Source of the DNA: Akkermansiaceae bacterium
GTDB taxonomy: Bacteria > Verrucomicrobiota > Verrucomicrobiia > Verrucomicrobiales > Akkermansiaceae
Assembly: GCA_018676385.1 (NCBI GenBank)
Contig: JABHEX010000036.1
Location: 1-8,110, forward strand
DNA: 8,110 nt
Direction of reading: 5' to 3'
In this document: piece by piece, positions 1 through 7,347 of the stretch
How positions within the stretch are numbered: the first letter of the stretch is position 1
Layout of the letters: the number at the start of each line of letters is the position of its first letter
Made by a program: the position numbers and the translations under genes
The notes under the pieces: generated by a model
The model's input: only the letters and a program-made list of their open reading frames with translations
Told to the model about the DNA's origin: nothing
Database searches by the model: none

Positions 1-942
1 CTGATAGATCGCGTTGTCTTTGCCTTTCGGCATTGTGAGTGCCTGCCAATCGAGCCCCAACCGACGCAAGATGGACTCACCAGCATCAGGCAGATCATCC
101 ATGTTCATGCTGACGATCTGGAACCGGCCGGCGGCATTCATTGCAACCTTGGCTTTTTTCCAGTCGGCGGCCAGTGCCTTGAGGTCTTCGAGACCATCAT
201 TCTCCTTCGACCAGCAATAGAGCGCGGTCGTCGTGCCGAGGAAATCCATGGGAAAGCGCACTCTCTCGCCGTCGCCTCGCTCAAAAGTGCCAATGAACGG
301 GGCGCCGAAGACTTGTCCTGCGAGTTTCTCGCGCTGGAAGTTGATCAGGCTCATATCGCCCGGGAAGCGTTCGGCGACTACTCTCCGCAGGTCGTTGACG
401 AGTTTGGTATTTCCTAATTCCAGTGCCATGATCATGGCGATTCGGATGACCTTTGACTCGACCTCGGTGTCGCGGTAGCGTTCAATTAGTGGGCGGAGCG
501 CATCGGCTCGCCCGTCGGCATCTGCTCCTTCTCGTGCTGATTTTGCTTGGGTGAGCAGGAGGTCGGCATCGAGCCGTAGTGCCGCGTATTCATTGGGTGC
601 GGCGGCGAGTTTTTCACAAGTCGCCAGTAAGGCGTTACGTGTGGTTGATGTTTTATCTATCCCGACGAGTGATTGTTGGGCGCGGAAGATGATGTGAAGG
701 GCGCCGAAGCGGTTGGCTGCGGCGGGGTGATTTTTGACGAGAGTTTCTCCCTCACGGATGACGCGTCGCAGTGCGAGTTTTTTTCTGGCAGCTGAGCGGC
801 TTTTGTCGGTGGCAACCCGCGCTGCTTCCAGCTTACTGAGTTTGGCATCGGGGATCTGGTTCTGCCCCATCACGGGCAGTGATCCTACGGTTAGGCTGGC
901 GAGAGAGAATAAAGTGATAATGGTCCGGAGCTGTCTGTTCAT
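1..942 (-). CDS. secreted thioredoxin-fold protein lacking CxxC cysteines, with N-terminal helical domain (3' end outside window)
   Basis: The first 314 residues are visible and the frame is open through the left edge. The start is ATG at 942; upstream in frame only a TTG at 960 precedes a TGA at 990-988, and no Shine-Dalgarno sequence is evident. Residues 1-26 form a signal peptide (MNRQLR, hydrophobic core, cleavage about after VMG). Residues 30-200 are alpha-helical and solenoid-like, with phrases such as ALRPLIERYRDTEVESK and ALELGNTKLVNDL. From about 211 a thioredoxin/redoxin-type domain begins (GAPFIGTFERGDGERVRFP, then ALYCWSKENDGLEDLKALA and QIVSMNMDDLPDAGESIL, LGLDWQAL), matching the TlpA/AhpC order of strand, 'W-x3-CxxC' helix, V/S-x-D strand and 'GldW'. 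Where CxxC is expected (248-251) the residues are NDGL; a single Cys243 precedes the Trp. A thiol-disulfide oxidoreductase role is therefore doubtful, and a binding or structural role is more likely. It lies 76 bp after the esterase gene, possibly with its own control. Confidence 0.8.
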   Translation of the reverse strand, partial: MNRQLRTIITLFSLASLTVGSLPVMGQNQIPDAKLSKLEAARVATDKSRSAARKKLALRRVIREGETLVKNHPAAANRFGALHIIFRAQQSLVGIDKTSTTRNALLATCEKLAAAPNEYAALRLDADLLLTQAKSAREGADADGRADALRPLIERYRDTEVESKVIRIAMIMALELGNTKLVNDLRRVVAERFPGDMSLINFQREKLAGQVFGAPFIGTFERGDGERVRFPMDFLGTTTALYCWSKENDGLEDLKALAADWKKAKVAMNAAGRFQIVSMNMDDLPDAGESILRRLGLDWQALTMPKGKDNAIYQ

Positions 943-971
943 AGTAGCAAGTGGTTTCAATAGGACGTCGG

Positions 972-997
972 GAAACGGTGTGATATTTCACCGATTC
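972..997. promoter_or_regulatory. 26-bp imperfect palindrome upstream of the thioredoxin-like gene
   Basis: In the only real intergenic gap, positions 972-997 form a dyad in which 10 of 13 base pairs match: GAA-x-CGGTG-xx-ATAT-xx-CACCG-x-TTC. The centre lies about 42 bp upstream of the ATG at 942 and about 35 bp beyond the esterase stop. As DNA it looks like a dimeric-repressor operator. As RNA on the minus strand it makes an 8-bp stem with one mismatch and an 8-base loop. No U-tract follows apart from the three U at its 3' arm, so a classical terminator is poorly supported. Confidence 0.45.
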
Positions 998-1014
998 GAG
1001 ATGGTATTCGAGAT
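994..1014. repeat. tandem 9-bp direct repeats ATTCGAGAT
   Basis: ATTCGAGAT occurs at 994-1002 and again at 1006-1014, separated by GGT, giving a 12-bp period. The first copy abuts and slightly overlaps the palindrome at 972-997. TGATAT at 981-986 and ATATCA at 1013-1018 additionally form an outer inverted pair. Two identical 9-mers in a 76-bp gap suggest a protein-binding site, but no family can be named. Confidence 0.5.
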
Positions 1015-1018
1015 ATCA

Positions 1019-1768
1019 CTAGGGTTTGGTGATCAGTTCGATGGCTTTGTCAGCAAAGCGCTGGCCAAGGGCGACGGCTCCCTCTTTGGGGAAATGGATG
1101 TCACCGTCGGGCTGCTTGGCATCGCCGCCATTGAGGTCATCGGTATTGATCCAGGCGTTGCCTGGGGTCTTGCCGAGCTTGACCTGAGTTTCCCTGACTT
1201 GAATCCAGTGGTCATTGGGTTGCCTGCTGCGGGCATAGTCGTTAATACGGCCGATGACGAAGTAGAGATCGTTTCGTTTGAGGTCCTTTTTGAGCTGTTT
1301 GATCAATTTGTGGAAGCTTTCTTCGTATGTCTCGGAGAGTCGGTTATTGGCGTCTGATTCGCCCTGCATCCAGATGAAGCCGACGGAGGCAAATGATTGA
1401 TCTTTGGTGGCGGCCAAGGTGGCTTCGATGAGGCGTTTGTATTCCGTGCCATTGGAATTTTTCATTTTTTTTTCGGACAGTCCTCGGCCGGGCGGCTGGC
1501 GGTAATCGGCGACCCAGAATCGAATACCACGGCCACCCCTCGCCCGCATGACGACGACGGCATTCTCTTTGCCTAAATGTTTTTCAACACGAGCAGCGAA
1601 TGCCGCTTTGAGACCGCCGGTCATGTTTGATTGGCCGGAGAGGATAAATAAATGTTTGCCGGATTTTTGTTCGTCAGCAGATGCCTGAGCAACGAAGGTC
1701 AACGCAACTGTCAAGCCGAGTAGCAGCAGGCGTGCAGGCTTATGGTTCATACTAAGTTGATTGAACAT
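1019..1768 (-). CDS. secreted SASA-domain (DUF303) SGNH carbohydrate esterase
   Basis: The product has 249 residues with a signal peptide (hydrophobic core about residues 13-27, likely cleavage after AQA or ASA near 29-31). The mature enzyme shows SGNH/SASA blocks in order: LSGQSNM at 43-49 with nucleophile Ser47, a GG pair at 78-79 before IRFW (oxyanion region), WMQGESD at 133-139, and DGDIHF at 221-226 supplying the catalytic His225 with Asp221 or Asp223. The family (sialate O-acetylesterase-like, related to carbohydrate esterase family 6) removes acetyl groups from sugars or polysaccharides such as acetylxylan; the actual substrate here is unknown. The ATG at 1768 lies 15 bp after the toroid gene. 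A second in-frame ATG at 1750 gives a more typical signal peptide (MNHKPARLL) and is a real alternative; neither has a good Shine-Dalgarno sequence. A run of nine A residues interrupts the reading frame around Lys100-Met102 without breaking it. Confidence 0.9.
   Translation of the reverse strand: MFNQLSMNHKPARLLLLGLTVALTFVAQASADEQKSGKHLFILSGQSNMTGGLKAAFAARVEKHLGKENAVVVMRARGGRGIRFWVADYRQPPGRGLSEKKMKNSNGTEYKRLIEATLAATKDQSFASVGFIWMQGESDANNRLSETYEESFHKLIKQLKKDLKRNDLYFVIGRINDYARSRQPNDHWIQVRETQVKLGKTPGNAWINTDDLNGGDAKQPDGDIHFPKEGAVALGQRFADKAIELITKP
1465..1473 (-). repeat. A9 homopolymer inside the esterase gene
   Basis: On the coding strand nine adenines run through codons GAA AAA AAA ATG (Glu99 to Met102). 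With eight A the next in-frame codon is TGA directly after Lys101. With ten A a TAA follows roughly 40 codons later, after the GESD block is read out of frame. The run is therefore a possible slippage site for polymerase or ribosome. It is the longest homopolymer I noticed in the window. Confidence 0.9.
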
Positions 1769-1783
1769 GGGTGATCTTGCACT

Positions 1784-2848
1784 TTAGCGTTGGTAGACGG
1801 GAATGTATCTGTTAGGGGTGCCGAGGATGATGATCGACATGGGAGTTTTGTGTGGATAATCCAGCTCCTTTTCCTGCCATGATCCGTTAGGTTTCTGTAG
1901 TGTGAGCAGTGCGTCACGGATCTTGGGATACCATTTGGCGTAGCGCTCTTCGCCCGCCTGCACCATGGCCTGCATGGCATAGTAGTGTGAGTAGTAGAAA
2001 TGACCGTTGTCTTTTCTGGAGAACATTTTGGGGTCGTTTTCAAGAGAGTTGATTGCGGCCTGGACCCATTCGGTGTCGCGGTTGCCAGCGAGCTGGGCGG
2101 CATAGACGCCGCCGGCGGTGCAGGCGATGGTGTAGCCCTTACCTTGGTAGCCGAAGCCGCCGCGTTGTTCGTCGAACGCCTGGTCGCGGAGGTAGCCGGT
2201 TAGTCTTTTGATCGTCTCGGTGGGCACTAGCACACCTGCTTCACGCGCGGATGCGAGCGAGACAAAAACCATCGCGGTGACGGATGTGTCCTGGCCGGAG
2301 TCGGGGCGTGGTGCGTAGCGCCAGCCGCCCAGAGGGCTCTGTGATCGTAAGATGATGTCAACGACTCTTTCCAGAGCCTTTTGGATCTCTTTGTTGTCCT
2401 CGGGATCGCTGGTCATGCCCCAGAGCTCTGACATTGCGATGGTGTAGAGCCCGATTTCGTACATTTTCACGCCCATGGAACCTGTCTCGGAGTCCTTGGA
2501 TCGTTTGAGTAGATAATCTTTTGCACGGTCCAGTGCTTTGCCGTAAGGGCCAAAGCCGGGGAAATGTCCCTCGACCATGAATGCCATCAGTCCTAGGCTA
2601 GTGCCGGCGATTGCATATCCGCCACCTTTGGCAGGGTCTTGACTGGCCCACGAGCCATCTTTATTCTGGCTGGAGATGAGGTATTTGAGTCCGCGATCGA
2701 TGGCCTTTTCGGTCTGCTCGGTCATCTCGGGTGCTTCTGTATCCGATGGCTTTTCCTGTGCAGCAAGTGGCGTGATGAAGGCGCCGGCCATCAACATGCA
2801 CAGAGCGGCGGAAAGATAACGATGTTTGTGATTTCTTATTTTATTCAT
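1784..2848 (-). CDS. secreted prenyltransferase/squalene-oxidase-repeat (alpha/alpha-toroid) protein
   Basis: This 354-residue protein has a clear signal peptide: basic start MNKIRNHKHR, a hydrophobic core, and likely cleavage after LAA at residue 30. The mature part carries QW-like repeats at about 60-67 (SQNKDGSW), 169-178 (SQSPLGGWRY), 228-236 (QRGGFGYQG) and 317-324 (LQKPNGSW). Between them are family-typical helices DTSVTAMVFVSLASAREAG (187-205) and GYTIACTAGGVYAAQLAG (238-255), and a YYSHYYAMQAM segment near 285-295. This predicts an alpha/alpha toroid like squalene cyclases and protein prenyltransferase beta subunits. I see no DxDD protonation motif, and the protein is exported and about half the length of a squalene-hopene cyclase, so terpene cyclisation is unlikely. 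It is more plausibly a binding partner or an enzyme of unknown reaction in the periplasm. Its ATG overlaps the stop of the giant protein by four bases, which implies translational coupling and a shared role. Confidence 0.88.
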   Translation of the reverse strand: MNKIRNHKHRYLSAALCMLMAGAFITPLAAQEKPSDTEAPEMTEQTEKAIDRGLKYLISSQNKDGSWASQDPAKGGGYAIAGTSLGLMAFMVEGHFPGFGPYGKALDRAKDYLLKRSKDSETGSMGVKMYEIGLYTIAMSELWGMTSDPEDNKEIQKALERVVDIILRSQSPLGGWRYAPRPDSGQDTSVTAMVFVSLASAREAGVLVPTETIKRLTGYLRDQAFDEQRGGFGYQGKGYTIACTAGGVYAAQLAGNRDTEWVQAAINSLENDPKMFSRKDNGHFYYSHYYAMQAMVQAGEERYAKWYPKIRDALLTLQKPNGSWQEKELDYPHKTPMSIIILGTPNRYIPVYQR

Positions 2849-5800
2849 TTGGCAACTCTCTCGTAGTAGTTTTTCAATAGGCCTCGGTATTCTAGTGGCA
2901 GTTCACGTGCGAAGTTTTGATTCAGTGCGGCCCGGTTACGTTCACCGCGAACGTCCCAGCCAGCACGCTTGTCTTTGGGTGCTTCGCCACTTGCAAATTC
3001 GGAGGCAAACCCGGCGGTAAATGCTGGGTCACCGTCACTGCCGTCTCCACCGTCGTCCGGGTCACCAGGGGAAGGTGACGGCGGAGGAGTAGCGGTCTCC
3101 AAAATCAGTGCCTGCTCAATGATAAAGTGCTGTAGGGTTTGCATTGCCACTTTCTGGCTGCGTTTGATGGTGTCCTGGTTAGCCGACTGCATGGCAGTGT
3201 TGGCAGCGGCAAGCTGAGTGGCAGCGGCTTGGAGCATCGGGTGTGGCTCACCGACTTGGGCGAGTTTCTGGCATCGTTCGGCGAGATCTTTCTGGCGTGT
3301 GGCCATGGGCTTGATTTCCTGCTGCTTGGCGGCGTTGGTATGGCGGAACAACACCTTGTGTGAGCTGGCGACGGCAAGGACATCGACCAATCGGGTAACG
3401 CCCGGATCGGTGTGGGTCATGATCTCGATATCGGGTAGGCCGTGGAGCATGCTAATCACAGTAAACAGAGATTCGGTATTCTGTTTGAGCGTTGCTGCCG
3501 CGAGCTCCATCTGCTCGAGTGCAGATGCGTCTGTTGATTCCAATCGGGTTAATGCCTCGCGCATCAACTTGGCGGGTTCGGTGTATGCTGGCATTTCCTC
3601 AGGTAAAACGAGTTCTCCGTTGCCTCTGTGCTTAGCTTTTGCTCTCTCAACAAACACGCTGTGTGATGGAATGCCTCCGGTAACTAACTCGAGGATTTGT
3701 CCATTTTTTTCTGCTTTGTCGAGCAGCTTGCGTTGTTGCTCTGCCAGGGCTTTCAAATCCTCTTGTTTGGTCGTCTGGGTCTTGCGCATTAACTCGTCTT
3801 GTTGATATTCCAGCATGGTGGTGGTGGCGACGGATGCATGGAGGAACTCAATAATCTCAGCGACGTAGTTTGTCTGTGATTTCATTTCCTTGACGAGAGT
3901 GTGGACTTTTGCGAGTGATTCCGTGGCGACCTCCTGAGCGTCAATGGCATCGAGTTTGTCGTTGTTTTCCAGCGAGTCGACGGCGTCTGCCAAGTCTGAG
4001 ACGGCAAAGGTCAATGGTGTGCCGGCATCAACTCTGGCGGCTACCAGGTTGAGCAAGGGTGCGACCTCTTCGATGCAGCGTTCCAAGTGAGCGAACATAG
4101 GCAGGATGGCTGAGGCGTCATCATTTTTCAACGCCTTGGTTGCCCTGATCAGGTCTCTTTGTTCAGCAACAATGTCGCCCATGTAGCCATTGGCAAACGT
4201 GACGGATCTCTGGAACATTAGCAAACTTTGTAGCAATCCGAGTTGCTCATTTTGTCGGGTAACGATTGCATAGCCCTCGGCGAGAATGTCGGCCGCTTGC
4301 TCTTGATGGCCGATGGCTTGGTCGGCATCGTTGGCTTTCAGAGAGGTTGCGGCGCTCTGCAGTGCCTTTTCTGCGCGCCGAACCCGGCTGAGAAGTGGCG
4401 GCACGTCTTGGTCTGTATTTGCCTGATTTTGTTTCTCGAGGTCGTTGCCGAAGGTAGCGAGTTCTTTGGCGAGGAGTAGCTGGGGTTTTTCCAGAGTATC
4501 TACTTTTTTCTCGTCTGCCGCAGCGGCATCGGTTTTCTCCAGGAGTGCGATGACTTTGGCTTCGAATTCCTCCATCAGGGCAAGGCGTTCGCTTGATTTG
4601 GCGACTATGGTGCTCAGGCCGAGTGTTTGAATTCCCATTTCCACGGACCAGCGATCGACCAGATTTACTAGATCTGTCAGTGTCTTTTCTGCTTTGTGTT
4701 GCTGTGCGGTGGTCGCGTCCTGTTGACCGGCTGCGAATTGCTTGAGGGCTTCCACCATCGCAAGATCGGCTTTTTTGAGCAGGGATTGTACTGCGGGTGC
4801 TTGCGGGAATGTTTCATCAAACAGCTCGGTGCGTGGTGCGGGGACTGTCGGTAAGAGCAAGGTTAGCAGGCGTTTGCGAAGTTTCTTTTGGGCTTGTGCG
4901 GTCTTTGCACTACCTGCCTTGAAGTCATCGGCCGACATGTCGGAACATTGTTTGCGAAGTATCTCCTGCACTTTGACAAGTATGCGCATCTGGTTCCGGG
5001 TTTTGATCAGCGTTGCGTATGCACCACTCAGGCGCACACTGAATTCGGCATCGAGCAGGGATTTAATCAATCCGGTTTGGAGAAGCTCCGCTTGATCGGG
5101 TTTGCCCTGAGTAATCAGCGTGGCGGCTTTAAGCATCCGTTGTTCGGTCTCGGTTGCCTGCAAATTTTTCAAGCTTTGGCCCAGGCGAAGAACGGCTAAG
5201 GGTCGTTTCTCGTAGCGCATTCCATTTTGTAAATCGGTGATCAGGCGGGTTGTCCACTGAGCGAGTTTCTTTTGTTCTTTCGCGAGAGCGGGTGCTGACT
5301 TGGCCGATTCGGCTTGCACGGTGCGCCAGCGCAAGGACGCTTGGACTTGTGCCAGCATACGTGTTTCGCGTGCATAGACTTCTTGGGCCATATCAATGGA
5401 TCGAAGTAAAACCAGGCTACCCAGCTCGCGGGCGGCGGTATTGACGGCGGTGGCCGCGGATGAGGGATCGGGGGTTTCTTGAGTATTGCCTGTTATAACG
5501 CCGGACTGATGACGTAGGCGGGACGCCGCGTTCGCGAGGTGTTCGTCTGCGATTGTGAGTAATGCCAAACGAATGTGTTCAAGCGACTCGGCTTGGGGAA
5601 CGTCCGAGAGCTTGTTAGCGGCGAGGTCATCAAGTAAGGATTTCACCTGCGATGCAATCTCCTTAAGCTGGTCCCGGACGAGTTCTTGTCGGATCGCCTC
5701 GACCTGACAGATCTGCATATAGGTGTCGGCGTCTGGTTCCAGACTGCGCACGTTATCAAATGCCGATCGTTGCTGCCTGTAGATTGTCAGCATGCGCGAA

Positions 5801-7347
5801 AGCAGGCGGTCTTTCTTTTTCAGCATCTGTTTGAGATAGTCTCTTTTAGAAAGGAAAGTAATTCGGCGTGTGTCCGAGCGAACGACATGCGGGCCGTCTT
5901 TTCCGGGATATCGGTCGCTGACTTCGATGGTGAAAGATACGGTGTCGCCAATTTTGATGTCGGATATGGCTTTTCGGTAATCCCAATCGACAGGTTGGTC
6001 GCCCTGTCCATTTTTCGGTGAGAGCTTAAGTTTGACGGCTACTTCATCAAGTTGATTGACACGATAGGCGACGGCTGTTGAGCCGATGCCGTGGTCGTCT
6101 TGGACACGGGCGGCGAGGCTGAGCGGGCGACCTATCATGGCAACGAGGTTGGATTCGGGGGATGTAAGTTCAACCCGTGGTTCTTGGTCTGAGGCGACTT
6201 GAAGGTAGTAGCGTGGGCTGGTGAATTCGTATCCGTATTGTTTTTCCACCCATGTGAAATTGTAGCCTCGTGAGGCGGTGGCTTCTTCATCAAAGACAAT
6301 CTGGCGACCATCACCGGTCACTTCGAGTGGCAGTGGGTCTTCGCCGTCGCGGATGAGCATGGCCTTGCTGATGGGGCGGTCGAGGGTGATTTGGGATTTG
6401 AGTTTGGTTTGCTGTGGCACGGTCAGGGTAAGCGCCTCTACGGTTTTGGTCTCGCGCTCGAGGTAGCTGGGAAATTCGAGTCCGACCTGAACGTCATCGA
6501 TGCGTGGTGCGGCGATCACGCGGACTTGATGCCAGTCGCTACGGGCGTCGCCGGCTTTGATTCGGTAACTGAAGCCACGGGATGCGGAGGCGAGTGTGTA
6601 TTCGCACATACCATTGGCTACTGGGAGTTCAATTTCGCGAGGATCACCGTCACCAGTGCGGAGGTAGAACTTGGCGGTGTCCGGGATCACACCTGAGACT
6701 CCGATAATAATTTTGGCGCTATCACCCTCTTTCAATACCATGTCCTTTGTTTTGAGATCAAGATTGGTGTTGGTTGGGTAGGCAATCTGTGTCCATGGCG
6801 TGAAGATACGAGCCAAACCTGCAGCGAGGAACGAGCCGTTGATGACGGCAAAAAGGAGCACGAGAGCTGCCAGTCCTGCTGCGATGTAGACTGGTGTCTT
6901 CAGGCTCTTGAAGTTAATGATCTTATTTGGTTTGAGATCCCCAGCGGTGATGTTCGCTTTATTGCAAGTGGCGTCGATGAGGCTCGACGAAGATCCATCT
7001 GTCTTTTTTGATTCCCCAAACTGAACGGCGGTGGCAAGCAGGCTTTCAAGGCCACCATGTTGTTCCTCAACCTGCAATGCGGTGCGTGTGGCGTTAAATA
7101 CGCGCAGCTGTTGCCAGCCGGCTCGCCATGCTTGGTAGAGGGAAACCCCTAAAACGATTGCCAAAATCACCACTCGACCGGCTGTGGGCGTATAGGTTAG
7201 CCAATCGATGGCCATGCCAAACATGAATAGTGGAATACTCCAGCGGAGCAGCGCCAAAAAGCCTGCACTGATGTGCTTGCGTTGCGTGCGTTGCCAAACC
7301 GCGCGCAGGCACGGATCGAGGGCGGATTTTTGAGATGCTTCGCTCAT
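2845..7347 (-). CDS. giant DUF4175-like membrane protein with periplasmic Ig-like and helical-repeat regions
   Basis: The protein has 1500 residues counted from the ATG at 7347. Hydrophobic segments lie at about residues 31-50, 58-78 and 152-175. They are followed by a beta-rich region (about 190-500) with a DDHGIGS motif near 417 and a DRYPGKDGP motif near 478, typical of DUF4175-like proteins. The rest is mostly charged amphipathic helix, with about six degenerate repeats (650-1414), then a Pro/Gly/Asp linker (1421-1440) and a compact tail (about 1463-1500) ending in LPLEYRGLLKNYYERVAK. The topology suggests a small cytoplasmic or membrane N-terminus and a very long periplasmic arm. I chose 7347 because its ATG overlaps the upstream stop as ATGA, as at the next junction. 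An ATG at 7377 would add 10 residues and has AGGA five bases upstream. However, that ATG and AGGA fall inside the upstream gene's codons for its C-terminal LLGTEW motif (GAA TGG necessarily contains ATG), so they are probably coincidental. The role is unknown; a scaffold or mechanical part of a MoxR/VWA envelope system is inferred. Confidence 0.85.
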   Translation of the reverse strand: MSEASQKSALDPCLRAVWQRTQRKHISAGFLALLRWSIPLFMFGMAIDWLTYTPTAGRVVILAIVLGVSLYQAWRAGWQQLRVFNATRTALQVEEQHGGLESLLATAVQFGESKKTDGSSSSLIDATCNKANITAGDLKPNKIINFKSLKTPVYIAAGLAALVLLFAVINGSFLAAGLARIFTPWTQIAYPTNTNLDLKTKDMVLKEGDSAKIIIGVSGVIPDTAKFYLRTGDGDPREIELPVANGMCEYTLASASRGFSYRIKAGDARSDWHQVRVIAAPRIDDVQVGLEFPSYLERETKTVEALTLTVPQQTKLKSQITLDRPISKAMLIRDGEDPLPLEVTGDGRQIVFDEEATASRGYNFTWVEKQYGYEFTSPRYYLQVASDQEPRVELTSPESNLVAMIGRPLSLAARVQDDHGIGSTAVAYRVNQLDEVAVKLKLSPKNGQGDQPVDWDYRKAISDIKIGDTVSFTIEVSDRYPGKDGPHVVRSDTRRITFLSKRDYLKQMLKKKDRLLSRMLTIYRQQRSAFDNVRSLEPDADTYMQICQVEAIRQELVRDQLKEIASQVKSLLDDLAANKLSDVPQAESLEHIRLALLTIADEHLANAASRLRHQSGVITGNTQETPDPSSAATAVNTAARELGSLVLLRSIDMAQEVYARETRMLAQVQASLRWRTVQAESAKSAPALAKEQKKLAQWTTRLITDLQNGMRYEKRPLAVLRLGQSLKNLQATETEQRMLKAATLITQGKPDQAELLQTGLIKSLLDAEFSVRLSGAYATLIKTRNQMRILVKVQEILRKQCSDMSADDFKAGSAKTAQAQKKLRKRLLTLLLPTVPAPRTELFDETFPQAPAVQSLLKKADLAMVEALKQFAAGQQDATTAQQHKAEKTLTDLVNLVDRWSVEMGIQTLGLSTIVAKSSERLALMEEFEAKVIALLEKTDAAAADEKKVDTLEKPQLLLAKELATFGNDLEKQNQANTDQDVPPLLSRVRRAEKALQSAATSLKANDADQAIGHQEQAADILAEGYAIVTRQNEQLGLLQSLLMFQRSVTFANGYMGDIVAEQRDLIRATKALKNDDASAILPMFAHLERCIEEVAPLLNLVAARVDAGTPLTFAVSDLADAVDSLENNDKLDAIDAQEVATESLAKVHTLVKEMKSQTNYVAEIIEFLHASVATTTMLEYQQDELMRKTQTTKQEDLKALAEQQRKLLDKAEKNGQILELVTGGIPSHSVFVERAKAKHRGNGELVLPEEMPAYTEPAKLMREALTRLESTDASALEQMELAAATLKQNTESLFTVISMLHGLPDIEIMTHTDPGVTRLVDVLAVASSHKVLFRHTNAAKQQEIKPMATRQKDLAERCQKLAQVGEPHPMLQAAATQLAAANTAMQSANQDTIKRSQKVAMQTLQHFIIEQALILETATPPPSPSPGDPDDGGDGSDGDPAFTAGFASEFASGEAPKDKRAGWDVRGERNRAALNQNFARELPLEYRGLLKNYYERVAK
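3106..5400 (-). repeat. about six degenerate 118-142-residue helical repeats within the giant protein
   Basis: By eye, the helical half of the giant protein repeats a unit. It starts with a hydrophobic helix, continues with an 'LA-x-x-Q-K/R-x-L' helix (ALAKEQKKLA, QAQKKLRK, LLAKELATF, IVAEQRDLI, ALAEQQRKLL, PMATRQKDLA), then a loop often holding proline, then a closing 'A-x3-L ... Q-x2-A-x3-L' helix pair. Closing motifs include QHKAEKTL, HQEQAADIL, AQEVATESL, QMELAAATL and SQKVAMQTL. The closing motifs fall at intervals of about 126, 131, 123, 142 and 118 residues. Identity between units is low, so this is an architectural repeat and not a DNA-level repeat. The boundaries are approximate. Confidence 0.5.

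Noticed and set aside
734..1357. 207-codon open frame on the plus strand
   Set aside because: It spans the start of the thioredoxin-like gene, the intergenic gap and the esterase catalytic region in antisense. Its protein has no recognisable motif, while the minus-strand frames show signal peptides and family motifs.
1747..2103. 118-codon minus-strand frame overlapping the end of the toroid gene and the start of the esterase gene
   Set aside because: It overlaps two well-supported genes in another frame and its Ser/Thr/Pro-rich product looks like a frame shadow.
1784..2848. Squalene-hopene or other terpene cyclase
   Set aside because: No DxDD motif, roughly half the usual length, and an export signal; only the toroid fold is supported.
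3061..3079. GTCACC-N7-GGTGAC hairpin
   Set aside because: It lies in the coding sequence for the Pro/Gly/Asp linker of the giant protein, where GC-rich low-complexity codons readily produce such arms. No T-run or gene boundary accompanies it.
3218..3805. 195-codon open frame on the plus strand, and similar plus-strand frames at 4742-5095 and 5686-6021
   Set aside because: All are antisense to the continuous 1500-residue gene, are composition-driven and have no domain signature.
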